Origin: JBEIQE01 sp040376705
GTDB lineage: Bacteria > Pseudomonadota > Alphaproteobacteria > UBA2400
DNA: 35,188 nt
Assembly (NCBI GenBank): GCA_040376705.1
Contig: JBEIQE010000021.1
Coordinates: 1-35,188, forward strand
Direction: 5' to 3'
Below the pieces are notes generated by a model, which was given only the letters and a program-made list of their open reading frames with translations, was not told where the DNA came from and searched no databases. The translations under genes and the position numbers were made by a program. Of the stretch, positions 23,383 to 34,629 are shown piece by piece. The first letter of the stretch is position 1, and each line of letters opens with the position of its first letter.

Positions 23383-25230
23383 ATGCTTGCTATTATGCGC
23401 CGCGGTGCCCAGAGCTGGGTTGCGAAGGGTCTGTTTATCATTCTGCTGGCCAGCTTTGCTGTTTGGGGCATTGGTCCGATTTTCCAGGGCGCTGGCCGCC
23501 TGCAGACTGCCGCCGAAGCTGGCAACGTCAAGATTTCAGCCGCCGAGGCCGATGTTGCCTTCAAGCAGCAGATTCGCCAGTTCGAGCAGCAATATGGCAT
23601 GACCCTGAATGCGGATATGATCGCGCAGCTCGGCTTCAAGCGCCAGATCCTGCAGCAGCTTGTCATGCAGGCTCTTTATGATCAGGAAGCCGGTAAGCTG
23701 GGCCTGCGCCTTGGTACCGAGCTGGTGCAGCAGACCATTGCCGCCCAGCCCAACTTCCGTGCGCCGAATGGCCAGTTTGATCCCAACCTGTTCCGCCAGC
23801 TCTTGGGCCAGATCGGTATGAGCGAGCAGGAATATGTAGCAGCTATCAAGGGCGATATCATTCGTCTGCTGTTAATGGGCAGCATCCGCGGCAGCACTCA
23901 GCCGTCTGATACACTGGCCCGTACGGTTTACGCATACCGCAACGAGCGCCGCGTGGTTGAAGCCACCGAAATCAAGGCTGCTGATATGACCGGTGTAGCC
24001 CGCCCGAGTGATGAAGAGCTGAACAAGTATCTGGCCGATAATGGCAGTAACTTTATGGCGCCCGAGTATCGCAGCATTACCTATGTTGCGGTCGACCTTG
24101 CCAAGATTGCAGCTGCTGTTCCTCTAACGCCTGAGGATGTTAAGGCCGTTTATGACACTGCCCCGCAGGACTATGGCACGCCCGAGACCCGCGATATTGT
24201 GCAGATTATTACACAGGATCAGGCTTTGGCCGAAAAAATTGCCGCCGAAGCCGCCTCCAAGCCGCTTGATGAAGTGGCCAAGGCTAATGATGTTGCCGCA
24301 CGTCCTGCCCCCGGCATTACGCGTGCTGGCATTATGCCGGAACTGGGCGATATCATCTTCACGCTTGAAGCAAGCAAAACCAGTCAGGCCGTACAAAGCC
24401 CCATGGGTTGGCACGTTATTGAGGTGACCAAGGTAAGCCCCGCGGTGCCAAGCAGCTTTGATGAGGTAAAGAACCAGATTGAAGCCAACCTGCGCCTGCA
24501 AAAAGGTCAGGAAGTAATGTTTGAGGCCACCCGCAAGCTACAGGATGCAATTGCCAGTGGCTCGACACTGGCTGAGGCCGCCGAACAACTGGACCTGAAT
24601 GCGGTGAAGATTGATGCTGTAACCGCTGATGGCTACAAGCCAGATGGTACGCAGATCACCAACCAGCCGATTTTGGCTACAGTGCTCAAAACCGCCTTCC
24701 AGCTGCCTCAGGGCCAGCCAAGTCAGGTTGAGGAAATCCCCAGTGGTTCCTTCTCGGTGGTGGTTGATACCATTACGCCCGCCCAGACCAAAGCACTGGC
24801 CGATGTGAAGGATGAAGTTGTCACAGCCTGGACCAACGCCCGCCGCCTCGAGCTGGCAACAACCAAGGCGAATGAACTGGCCGAACAGGTACGCAACGGC
24901 ACGGCTGTACGTGGCATGGCCCGCAGCCAGCCGCTGCTGCGCGATGGTTCGAACGTCGACAAGCTGCCGCAAACAGCCCTGCCCCATATCTTTGATTCAA
25001 AGGTAGGCGATGTGCTGACCGCTGCAACTGATACCAGCGTCTGGGTGATCAAGGTAAATGCGGTTAACCCTGCGATTGTTGATGGTGCCGATCTCAGTGC
25101 CATTCGCACCGAGCTGAAGGAGCAGATGTCAAACGACATGCTTGAGCAGTTCGCAGGTGCCCTGCGCGGTAGCTATGGCGTCGAATTAAATGATGCGTGG
25201 CTTCAGCAGAGCGCTGATAGCAGCAATTAA
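23383..25230 (+). CDS. ppiD: PpiD-type peptidylprolyl isomerase, SurA N-terminal domain
   Basis: A 615-aa membrane-anchored periplasmic folding factor. One transmembrane helix near the N-terminus (GLFIILLASFAVWGIG) is followed by a SurA-N-like helical domain (about 40-165, with QQYGMTLNADMIAQLGFKR) and a parvulin-type segment around residues 225-365 (LGDIIFTLEASKTSQAVQSPMGWHVIEVTKV). A C-terminal dimer domain completes it. GAGGAG at 23371-23376 supports the ATG at 23383. The parvulin core looks shortened, as in many PpiD proteins, so isomerase activity may be weak and the main role chaperone-like. In alphaproteobacteria it usually lies beside tpiA as here. Confidence 0.9.
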   Translation: MLAIMRRGAQSWVAKGLFIILLASFAVWGIGPIFQGAGRLQTAAEAGNVKISAAEADVAFKQQIRQFEQQYGMTLNADMIAQLGFKRQILQQLVMQALYDQEAGKLGLRLGTELVQQTIAAQPNFRAPNGQFDPNLFRQLLGQIGMSEQEYVAAIKGDIIRLLLMGSIRGSTQPSDTLARTVYAYRNERRVVEATEIKAADMTGVARPSDEELNKYLADNGSNFMAPEYRSITYVAVDLAKIAAAVPLTPEDVKAVYDTAPQDYGTPETRDIVQIITQDQALAEKIAAEAASKPLDEVAKANDVAARPAPGITRAGIMPELGDIIFTLEASKTSQAVQSPMGWHVIEVTKVSPAVPSSFDEVKNQIEANLRLQKGQEVMFEATRKLQDAIASGSTLAEAAEQLDLNAVKIDAVTADGYKPDGTQITNQPILATVLKTAFQLPQGQPSQVEEIPSGSFSVVVDTITPAQTKALADVKDEVVTAWTNARRLELATTKANELAEQVRNGTAVRGMARSQPLLRDGSNVDKLPQTALPHIFDSKVGDVLTAATDTSVWVIKVNAVNPAIVDGADLSAIRTELKEQMSNDMLEQFAGALRGSYGVELNDAWLQQSADSSN

Positions 25231-25240
25231 AACAGATTAG

Positions 25241-26404
25241 TTATTCAGCTCCGGTAGCGGCTTGGCTAACGCCAAGTCGCTGCGTGAGCGCACTAATAGG
25301 CACCAGCTCAACGCCCCGGTCACGAGCCCCCGGTAGCCACGCCTTGATGGCCGCAATTGTTTCAGGATAGGGATGGCCAATGGCACTGGCATAACCCTGC
25401 GCGCGCGCCAAGCGCTCAAGCGTGCCGAGCTGGGCTGTAATCAGCTCAACATCCTGCTCATTATCTAAAAACACATCACGGCCGGCAAACCGCATGCCGA
25501 GGCTAGCGGCAATCTCCAGCCCAACACTGCGCGGCGTGGTGCGCGAGTCATAAAAAATCTGGTCGCGCTTGGCCAGCACACTCATCATGGCGTGCATGGC
25601 GGTGGCATCAGCCGTAAAACGGCTGCCCATATGGTTATTAAGGCCAATATGCCCTTCAAAGCTGTCCAGTGCAGCGGTTACGCGCTGGCTAATCTGCTCG
25701 GCTGTAAGATTTACCGTTAGAGGCTGCGGGCCGGGGTTGTTATGCGCCATATCCTCCGGCTCCATGGGCATATGAACAAGCATTTCATGACCACTGGCAC
25801 GCGCGCGGCTGGTAAGGGTTTGCAGCTGTTCGGCATAAGGCAGGAACGCAAGCGTGATCTCCTTAGGCAGGGCAATCGCTGCCAGTGACTCGCGGTAGTT
25901 AGGGCCGAGGTCATCAATCACAATCGCAATACGCGCACGGCCATGGGCAGCTGGGCGCACTGGCGCCACAACAGCCGCTGCTACCGCAACTGCACCTGCC
26001 GCAGGCGCGACAGCCTGAAGTGCCATGGCTTGCTCAGCCATATCTTGCTCGGGTGTCGCATCCGGCTCAGGCAGTGGCGCATCCATAACCGCAACAACCT
26101 GCTCTAATGGCCGTGGTGAATCTGAGACGCCCGTACCGCTACCACGATAGTCAAACACCTGCACACCGGCCACACTCGCCGTTTGCGGCTCCTGCAGCTG
26201 CGGTATACTGATCTGGAGAGTGGCCGCCTGCAGCGGCGCAGATGGCTGTTCTGTTACCTGCCCGGCCTTCATCCAGCCGATGGTGCCAACACCCGCAAAG
26301 AACGAGACCATAAGGCCAATCGTCATCGGCTTTAAAAATACACGCAAAAGAAAACCGCGCTGCTTCTGGGATTTAGCCGAAGACAGCGCGGTATGTTTGC
26401 TCAC
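25241..26404 (-). CDS. Divergent polysaccharide deacetylase (YibQ family)
   Basis: The product is 387 aa. An N-terminal membrane anchor (MTIGLMVSFFAGVGTIGW) is followed by an Ala/Pro-rich linker of about 100 residues and the YibQ/DUF610 domain: IAIVIDDLGPN, ITLAFLPYAEQ, HEMLVHMPMEP, GLNNHMGSRFT, and FYDSRTTPRS. The Asp pair and NNHMGS His are the metal-site residues expected in the deacetylase NodB-like fold. It is predicted to work on envelope glycans in the periplasm; the substrate is not known. It is convergent with ppiD and 14 bases downstream of the TcpQ-domain gene, with which it probably forms an operon. Confidence 0.88.
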   Translation of the reverse strand: MSKHTALSSAKSQKQRGFLLRVFLKPMTIGLMVSFFAGVGTIGWMKAGQVTEQPSAPLQAATLQISIPQLQEPQTASVAGVQVFDYRGSGTGVSDSPRPLEQVVAVMDAPLPEPDATPEQDMAEQAMALQAVAPAAGAVAVAAAVVAPVRPAAHGRARIAIVIDDLGPNYRESLAAIALPKEITLAFLPYAEQLQTLTSRARASGHEMLVHMPMEPEDMAHNNPGPQPLTVNLTAEQISQRVTAALDSFEGHIGLNNHMGSRFTADATAMHAMMSVLAKRDQIFYDSRTTPRSVGLEIAASLGMRFAGRDVFLDNEQDVELITAQLGTLERLARAQGYASAIGHPYPETIAAIKAWLPGARDRGVELVPISALTQRLGVSQAATGAE

Positions 26405-26418
26405 GTCAGAACAATCTC

Positions 26419-27747
26419 TTAGTTATTTGAAGGCGGAGCCTGCATGACCGTTGCATTGGTCAATACAGCCTGGCCTGCTGCCAGCGGTGCCGAAGACGGG
26501 GTAACTGCCGGAGCTTCGATGCTGCTGACCTGCGCTGCGGCCTGTACCGGGGCCGAGCCACCAAGCTTCTCGATCATCACTGTCTCGCCCATAACGCTGG
26601 CGGTCAGGCCAATCGGCGAAATGGCTTCAGCCAGAACCTGCGGCCAAGGACGGCCACCGTTCCAGTCAATCGCTGCAGTCAGATCAACACCACTACCGTG
26701 GGCAAAACCATAACCCGAAGGTAGGATCTGGCGCATGGCGATAACCAGCGGTACGTGCTTGCCAAAACCATCAATCACCTTCTGGGTGTCCATAGCCGGA
26801 GCAGCGGCTGCAGCTGTAGCGGTGGTTTCAATCGGCTGGCCAGTAACCATCGATACGGTTGAAGCTGTTGCAGCAGGTGTGGGCGAAGTTGCAGGAGCCA
26901 GCTGAACAGGCGCAGTAACCGAAGCCTGCAGCGGCACAGTTGCGGGGCTCAGCATCGGTACAACCGGTGCTTCAGCCGGAGCAGCAATCTGCACAGGAGC
27001 TTGTGCCGGAGCTTCAGCTGCTGCAACCGGTGTTTCAACGACCGGAGCGGTTACGACGGGCGGCACAACAGCTGTGGTTGTTGTGATGGTCTCGCGCGGC
27101 GCGGTCATGCTGGGCATGCCGTTGATCATGGCTTCGGCGCTGGGCATGGCAGCAGCAGCGGTATCACCCTGCTGGGCCGAGCGTGCCGGCAACGGCATAT
27201 CGCCGCCACGGGTGGTGGCCAGCGTTACTTCGGTTTCGGTAGTTGTGGCTACAGCTGGTGCACTTGCCATCGGTGCCGGAGCTGAAGCAGCCATCTCAAC
27301 AGGAGCAGCAGGAGCTACAACCGGAGCGGCTTCAGCCTGTGCAGCAGGAGCCTGATCGCCAGGAGCATAAATCGGCTGTGCCGAAAGTGTATCGCCACCA
27401 ACAAGGGTCACAGGCTCAGCCGGAGCCGTAACAGTGGGGGCAACAACCTGAGTAGCAGGTGCAGCTTCGCTCAGGGTCATGGGCACAACAGCGGTTGTGT
27501 CAGCAGCTTGCGGCGCAGGCGCCAGCATAGGGGCCGGAGCAGATGCAACCGGAACATTAGGCTCAACATTCCATGAGCGCCCTTCGGTTTCGGCCGGAAC
27601 GGCCGGCTCGGCCTGCTGGCTGAAAACGGTATTGTCAGCATTCGGCTTGTCGGGCGACAGCCATACGAAACCTGCATGTGACAGGCTGGTTGACGCCAGC
27701 AACAGCGCAACTGAGAGGGAAACTGTGCGGGTGGTAAGCATAGACAT
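26419..27747 (-). CDS. Secreted Pro/Ala-rich protein with C-terminal TcpQ domain
   Basis: The product is about 442 aa. A signal peptide (VSLSVALLLASTSLSHA) precedes about 290 residues of low complexity made of Ala, Pro, Val and Thr with repeated APA/VAP units. A compact C-terminal domain (about 325-400) then matches TcpQ/PilL-type domains: IDGFGKHVPLVIAMRQILPSGYGF, VDLTAAIDWNGGRPW, VLAEAISPIGL and ETVMIEKL. TcpQ domains occur in envelope and type IV pilus or secretion systems. The long Pro-rich spacer would let the domain cross the peptidoglycan. No pilus genes are in this window. The start is uncertain; ATG at 27747 is given, while a TTG at 27756 and an ATG at 27741 are possible. Confidence 0.75.
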   Translation of the reverse strand: MSMLTTRTVSLSVALLLASTSLSHAGFVWLSPDKPNADNTVFSQQAEPAVPAETEGRSWNVEPNVPVASAPAPMLAPAPQAADTTAVVPMTLSEAAPATQVVAPTVTAPAEPVTLVGGDTLSAQPIYAPGDQAPAAQAEAAPVVAPAAPVEMAASAPAPMASAPAVATTTETEVTLATTRGGDMPLPARSAQQGDTAAAAMPSAEAMINGMPSMTAPRETITTTTAVVPPVVTAPVVETPVAAAEAPAQAPVQIAAPAEAPVVPMLSPATVPLQASVTAPVQLAPATSPTPAATASTVSMVTGQPIETTATAAAAAPAMDTQKVIDGFGKHVPLVIAMRQILPSGYGFAHGSGVDLTAAIDWNGGRPWPQVLAEAISPIGLTASVMGETVMIEKLGGSAPVQAAAQVSSIEAPAVTPSSAPLAAGQAVLTNATVMQAPPSNN

Positions 27748-27863
27748 GATGGGCAAGTCACTCAGGAAAGAGTTAGAAGTGACTGTTGAAATAGCATTTT
27801 GACACTGCGGCTACCAGCATTTTTCTCAGGTTTTTGCTGGCCTGTCTCGACTCGGCATTGAAG

Positions 27864-27872
27864 TTATCCACA
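27864..27872 (+). promoter_or_regulatory. Perfect DnaA-box 9-mer upstream of lexA
   Basis: TTATCCACA matches the strong DnaA consensus exactly and ends 9 bases before the lexA -35 element. A single such 9-mer may be chance; it could link lexA to replication through DnaA. Confidence 0.3.
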
Positions 27873-27881
27873 AACCCGCCC

Positions 27882-27911
27882 TTGACAGCCCCATGAGAAC
27901 CAAAGTAGAAC
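27882..27911 (+). promoter_or_regulatory. lexA promoter
   Basis: TTGACA at 27882-27887 is a consensus -35. TAGAAC at 27906-27911 (18-base spacer) is a plausible -10 and falls inside the LexA box, so LexA binding would exclude RNA polymerase. Confidence 0.55.
27897..27911 (+). promoter_or_regulatory. LexA box (GAAC-N7-GAAC)
   Basis: GAAC, seven bases, GAAC is the reverse complement of GTTC-N7-GTTC, the direct-repeat SOS box known from alphaproteobacteria. It overlaps the predicted -10 of lexA and supports autorepression. A near copy with N8 spacing lies at 27934-27949. Confidence 0.8.
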
Positions 27912-27963
27912 AAATGGTAACTAATTCGAGTCGGAACAACCATCTGAACGGAGACTGAATTCC

Positions 27964-28653
27964 ATGCTGACCAAGAAACAGCACGAGTTACTTTACTTCA
28001 TCAATCGCCGCCTGACCGACGAAGGTGTTCCGCCCTCTTTCGATGAAATGAAAACGGCGCTCGGTCTGCGCTCCAAATCCGGTATTCACCGCTTAATTAC
28101 AGGTCTTGAAGAACGCGGCTTTATTCGCCGTATGCCGCACCGTGCCCGTGCGCTTGAAGTTGTCCGCCTGCCCAAACCTGCGCCTGAAGCCCCTGCCGCC
28201 AAGCCGCCCAAGGGCCAGTTCAAGCCCAGCGTTATACAGGGTGGCCTGATTGCGAATGTAGCAGCACAGGCAACGGAAATTCCGCTGTATGGCCGTATTG
28301 CCGCCGGTATTCCGATCGAGGCACTGGCCGATCCCTCGACCTTCATTCCGGTTCCACAGGACATGCTGGGCGGTGGTGATCACTACGCGCTTGAAATTTC
28401 AGGTGATTCCATGATTCAGGCCGGCATTCTCGATGGCGATACCGTCATTATCCGCCGCGGTGAGCGGGCGGATAACGGCCAGATCGTAGTTGCGCTGGTG
28501 AACGATGAAGAAGCCACGCTCAAGCGCTGGCGCCTCAAAGGCAACAAGGTTGCGCTTGAGCCCTGCAATCCGGATCACGAAACCCGCATCTTCCCTGCCG
28601 AGCACGTTAAGGTGCAGGGGCATCTGGTTGGGTTGTTGCGCCGCTATAACTAA
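27964..28653 (+). CDS. lexA: LexA repressor
   Basis: The SOS repressor, 229 aa. The N-terminal winged helix begins MLTKKQHELLYFI with RSKSGIHRLITGLEERGFI as recognition part (the alphaproteobacterial form). The C-terminal S24 peptidase domain has the self-cleavage Ala114-Gly115 (RIAAGIPIEA), catalytic Ser149 (GDSM) and Lys187 (EATLKRW). The linker (70-90) is Pro/Ala-rich. RecA-stimulated self-cleavage would relieve repression. A LexA box overlaps its promoter. Its last 47 bases overlap the 3' end of the convergent comEC. Confidence 0.97.
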   Translation: MLTKKQHELLYFINRRLTDEGVPPSFDEMKTALGLRSKSGIHRLITGLEERGFIRRMPHRARALEVVRLPKPAPEAPAAKPPKGQFKPSVIQGGLIANVAAQATEIPLYGRIAAGIPIEALADPSTFIPVPQDMLGGGDHYALEISGDSMIQAGILDGDTVIIRRGERADNGQIVVALVNDEEATLKRWRLKGNKVALEPCNPDHETRIFPAEHVKVQGHLVGLLRRYN

Positions 28654-30706
28654 CGCTCGCCTTGTAATACGGTTGCCACGGACGGGCTGAGCTTGTGCGT
28701 ACAGTATCCATGCTGCCGTCGGCATACAGTACGTGTGAGCCGTGCTCGCGCAGCGCTTGCCGGTCAATCACACGGGCAGCACAGGCCCTCACCCTGATAT
28801 CTGGTGCAATAACCAGCCTGGCGCGCTGGCAGTCCTCCGCCAACGCTTCAGCACGCTTTACTATCGCTATATCTGCAGAGGTAATACAGCCCAACACATC
28901 ACAATTGACGCCAGATGAGGCCAGCCGCCACGCCTGCCCCTCATGCGCGCTGTCATAAGCACGGCTCCAGTCACGCGCGATCAGGCCTCTGGGAGGACGT
29001 TCATAATAAAGGTGGCCATCCAGCCCCCTAATTGCCACCTGCCCCTCCGAGCTTATAAGTGCTACGGGCGACTGCTTGAGTGGCACCAGCAGCAAGCCGA
29101 TCAGGATTAGAGCCACACCCAGAAAGCGTACCCGCCGCTGCCAGATTGCCAACCACAGGCCACCTGCCGTCATTACCAGAAGAGGCAGCAGCCCGAACTG
29201 GGCTGCATTCACATCCGCCCCCGGCAAGCTGCCAACCCAGGCAGCGCTATCGGTAACGCCCTGCAGACCCAGCCCCATTACATAAAGCGCGGGCTGCTCA
29301 AGACCAAAAGGCAAAAGTACATAGGCCAGTACCAGTGGCGGCATGACCAGAATACCCGTAAGCGGCATGGCAATGAGGTTACCCAGCACACCCAGCAGCT
29401 GCAGGCGGTGGAAGTGCCATGCGCCAAACGGCATGGTCGCCAAACCCGCGATCACCGATGTTATGATAATCCCAAGCACATAGCGCCACGCGCGCAGCCC
29501 CCAGCCCATATGCTCATCTTTGGTCTTGTTCAGCCGCCACCACTCATAGGCTGCAATAAGCATGACAATCGCTGCAAATGACATCTGAAAGCCGGGGTTA
29601 AGCAGACTCTCAGGGAACATGAGCAGAATAATACTTGCCGCCAGAGCAACTGAGCGCATGGATAGTGCCTGCCGATCGAGCAGGATAGCAACGAACACCA
29701 AGCCCGCCATCAGCATTGAGCGCTGCGCAGGTATAGGCGCCCCTACAAGCCATGTATAACCAACTACCGCCGCAAGCGCGATGACAGCTGCTATCTGCTT
29801 GATCGGGTAATGCAGCGCAACGGCCGGATGCAACGCTAACAAGCTGCGGATAAGGAAGAATACAAACCCGCCCACCATACCAATATGCATACCCGAGATA
29901 GAAAGCATATGTGCAGTACCCGCCTTGCGCATATCTTCATTAGTCTTCTCGTCAATAGCGCCGCGCTCGCCCGTCATGAGGGCAACGGCAATAGCGCCCT
30001 CGGCACCGCCGATGGTATTATGAATACGGGTAGCTGCAGCATTCCGCCAGCTTTCGGCCATGCTCACTTCTTGCGCCACGGGATTGATGACTTCAGGCGT
30101 ACGCAAGGCTATGGCAGTCGCCCCAACCTGTTCATAAAAAGCCTGCAACCTGAAGTTATAAGCCCCCGGTGCCGATGGCTCACTGATAGGCAATAAATTC
30201 ACCAGTACTTTAATACGCGCACCAACCGGCGGCGGGTTTGGCGCTACTGTGGTGCGTAGTGTCAGCCGTAGTTGATGCAGCGCTGGTCTATCAGCCTGTC
30301 TACGCTCGAACACAATATTCTCAAGTAACAAACGGCTGCCGTTCTCTCGCAGCTCACGCTCGGCCACATTCGCTTCAATCAACAACGGGCCCATACTACG
30401 ATCAAGCATTGGACTGTAAATTGCATTCGTACGCACACTAGCAGCGAGCATACCCAAAAAAAGAGCCAATCCTGCGATGGCGATTTGGCTCCACGGCTCG
30501 GCCTGCCTTAGGCGATACCAGCATATGAACATCATGAGAGTTAAAGCTGCCATAACCCACAAATGCGGCTCAAAAGGCAGCCAGAAATAAATGCCAATCC
30601 CCACACCCAGCAGAACCGGCAGCCAGTAAGCCCAGCGCTCACGCTCGGTGGCGATATCATCACGCCAGCTACCTAGTAATATTGCGAGGCGTAATCTCAG
30701 GAGCAT
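28607..30706 (-). CDS. comEC: ComEC/Rec2-family competence protein
   Basis: A polytopic membrane protein of 699 aa that forms the DNA-uptake channel in transformable bacteria. An N-terminal DUF4131 region (helices plus an OB-like domain, about 20-190) is followed by the Competence domain with the hallmark SISGMHIGMVGGFVFFLIR and GAPIPAQRSMLMAGLVF. The C-terminal 150 residues lack the HxHxDH of the metallo-beta-lactamase domain seen in Bacillus ComEC, as is common in alphaproteobacteria. The 47-base convergent overlap with lexA is unusually long. It is adjacent to lexA as in many relatives. Confidence 0.93.
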   Translation of the reverse strand: MLLRLRLAILLGSWRDDIATERERWAYWLPVLLGVGIGIYFWLPFEPHLWVMAALTLMMFICWYRLRQAEPWSQIAIAGLALFLGMLAASVRTNAIYSPMLDRSMGPLLIEANVAERELRENGSRLLLENIVFERRQADRPALHQLRLTLRTTVAPNPPPVGARIKVLVNLLPISEPSAPGAYNFRLQAFYEQVGATAIALRTPEVINPVAQEVSMAESWRNAAATRIHNTIGGAEGAIAVALMTGERGAIDEKTNEDMRKAGTAHMLSISGMHIGMVGGFVFFLIRSLLALHPAVALHYPIKQIAAVIALAAVVGYTWLVGAPIPAQRSMLMAGLVFVAILLDRQALSMRSVALAASIILLMFPESLLNPGFQMSFAAIVMLIAAYEWWRLNKTKDEHMGWGLRAWRYVLGIIITSVIAGLATMPFGAWHFHRLQLLGVLGNLIAMPLTGILVMPPLVLAYVLLPFGLEQPALYVMGLGLQGVTDSAAWVGSLPGADVNAAQFGLLPLLVMTAGGLWLAIWQRRVRFLGVALILIGLLLVPLKQSPVALISSEGQVAIRGLDGHLYYERPPRGLIARDWSRAYDSAHEGQAWRLASSGVNCDVLGCITSADIAIVKRAEALAEDCQRARLVIAPDIRVRACAARVIDRQALREHGSHVLYADGSMDTVRTSSARPWQPYYKASVSYSGATTQPDAPAP

Positions 30707-31230
30707 CTGCGCTTAAATCCTAAAGTAACTAAATTATTACCCCCCAAGATTGCACAGCTTAAAAAGAACCTCACACTAATAAAGAAAAAAGCTTTTATTG
30801 CCCCTTCATCAGATAGCTGAATTCAAGAAATTCATGCGATTCATAAGCAGCATAGTGTCAGTAGCAACCTGAATCAAACAAAGAGAGAATCTTGAACCTT
30901 GAAATAGCCAATAATTTGCTCAAAGAAAATGCAGATGAACCTAAATAATTTCCGATTCTAGCGAATCCAGTCTCAATTACTCCCTTAAGTTACAGAGCAT
31001 CTGCCTAAAAAACGCACAAACAAAGGGAATTAAATTTGAATAAAGAGTGAAAAGGCCGAATCAAACAGTCTGTAGCCACCGAGTCTGGAAGATCTGAATA
31101 TAGCTAAAATAAGCCTATGACATGCATTTAGAAGAATCAAAGCTTAAGAACCTGGCCTTTTCTGAAGAAGAAACATCAACCACGCTGAGTAAACAGCGAG
31201 ATCAGACAGGGCCAGAAGATTTTTAGACAC
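30707..31230. other. AT-rich gene-free region with GANTC cluster
   Basis: No ORF of note is seen on either strand. The region is far more AT-rich than its surroundings. GANTC sites occur at 30838, 30871, 30887, 30954, 30963, 31058, 31081 and 31134, eight in about 300 bases where about one is expected. In alphaproteobacteria GANTC is methylated by CcrM. The region should also contain the comEC promoter near 30710-30760. Confidence 0.6.
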
Positions 31231-31255
31231 AAAAAAGCCGCCAGTCATGGCGGCT
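31231..31255 (-). terminator. Intrinsic terminator after tRNA-fMet
   Basis: On the minus strand AGCCGCCA and TGGCGGCT form a perfect 8-bp stem with a 4-nt loop, followed by six T. It lies 15 bases beyond the tRNA and ends the rRNA/tRNA transcript. Confidence 0.85.
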
Positions 31256-31269
31256 AGTGTAATTCTTCT

Positions 31270-31346
<77 letters not shown>

Positions 31347-31351
31347 TCACC

Positions 31352-31379
31352 AAAAAAATCGACCTTTTATGATAAAAGG
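31352..31379 (-). terminator. Terminator-like hairpin immediately before tRNA-fMet
   Basis: On the minus strand CCTTTTA and TAAAAGG pair around a 3-nt loop, followed after four bases by seven T. It ends 6 bases before the tRNA 5' end, leaving no room for a separate promoter, so the tRNA must be reached by read-through or this is a processing signal. Confidence 0.5.
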
Positions 31380-31386
31380 CGGCAAT

Positions 31387-31412
31387 AAAAAAAGGGCTGC
31401 AACCGCAGCCCT
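31387..31412 (-). terminator. Terminator-like hairpin between 5S and tRNA-fMet
   Basis: On the minus strand AGGGCTGC and GCAGCCCT form an 8-bp stem with a 4-nt loop followed by seven T. This is a strong intrinsic terminator by form, placed 36 bases after 5S. Confidence 0.7.
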
Positions 31413-31447
31413 CTTTAGTATGACAGTGTTCTGAAAATTAGCTTGGT

Positions 31448-31566
31448 AGACCCGGCAACGACCTACTCTCCCGTGACTTAAGTCAAAGTACCATTGGCGC
31501 TGGGGGTTTTCACTTCCGAGTTCGGGATGGGATCGGGTGCAGGCCCCCCGCTAAAATCACCGGGTC
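31448..31566 (-). rRNA. rrf: 5S ribosomal RNA
   Basis: The minus strand reads GACCCGGTG at the 5' end and GCCGGGTCT at the 3' end, which pair as helix I. Conserved CACCCGATCCCATCCCGAAC and GGGAGAGTAGGTCG lie between. Length about 119 nt. Ends are estimated to within a few bases. Confidence 0.96.
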
Positions 31567-31697
31567 AACTAAGCTAATATCCAGAATGAAAATTGGGTCT
31601 TTATATAAAGTTGAGCTATGCACTCTTGTTTCTACGCAGAGCATACTTGCCGCTGCGCGTGACACTTAACATGAAGTTCCTTAGAACCGCACGCGAT

Positions 31698-34442
<2,745 letters not shown>

Positions 34443-34629
34443 CTCAGCATCACGCGCAGGGACAAACATGCCCTACACGTAAAAACAATACACACAGACT
34501 CAACTTTATAAATTTAAAGACCCAATTTTCTTCACACTGTCCAAGATCCGTCCGATTTTGTATCCGAAGATAAAAACCAGAAGCTCGTGACTTCTCAAAC
34601 TAATCGGTGCAATTTTTCCTTAGAAGCGT
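34443..34629 (-). other. 23S-proximal part of the rRNA spacer
   Basis: This is the spacer between tRNA-Ile and 23S. No gene is visible. The sequence AAATTGGGTC, also found reversed near the 23S-5S junction (31590-31600), lies on both sides of 23S and probably forms the long processing stem cut by RNase III. Confidence 0.5.

Noticed and set aside
26900..27500. Possible CRISPR or tandem DNA repeat in the TcpQ-domain gene
   Set aside because: Repetition is at the Ala/Pro/Val amino acid level with varied codons; no regular repeat-spacer pattern.
30893..30949. Short ORF starting at TTG with GAGAG upstream in the AT-rich region
   Set aside because: Only 18 codons, alternative start, no similarity; likely chance in AT-rich DNA.
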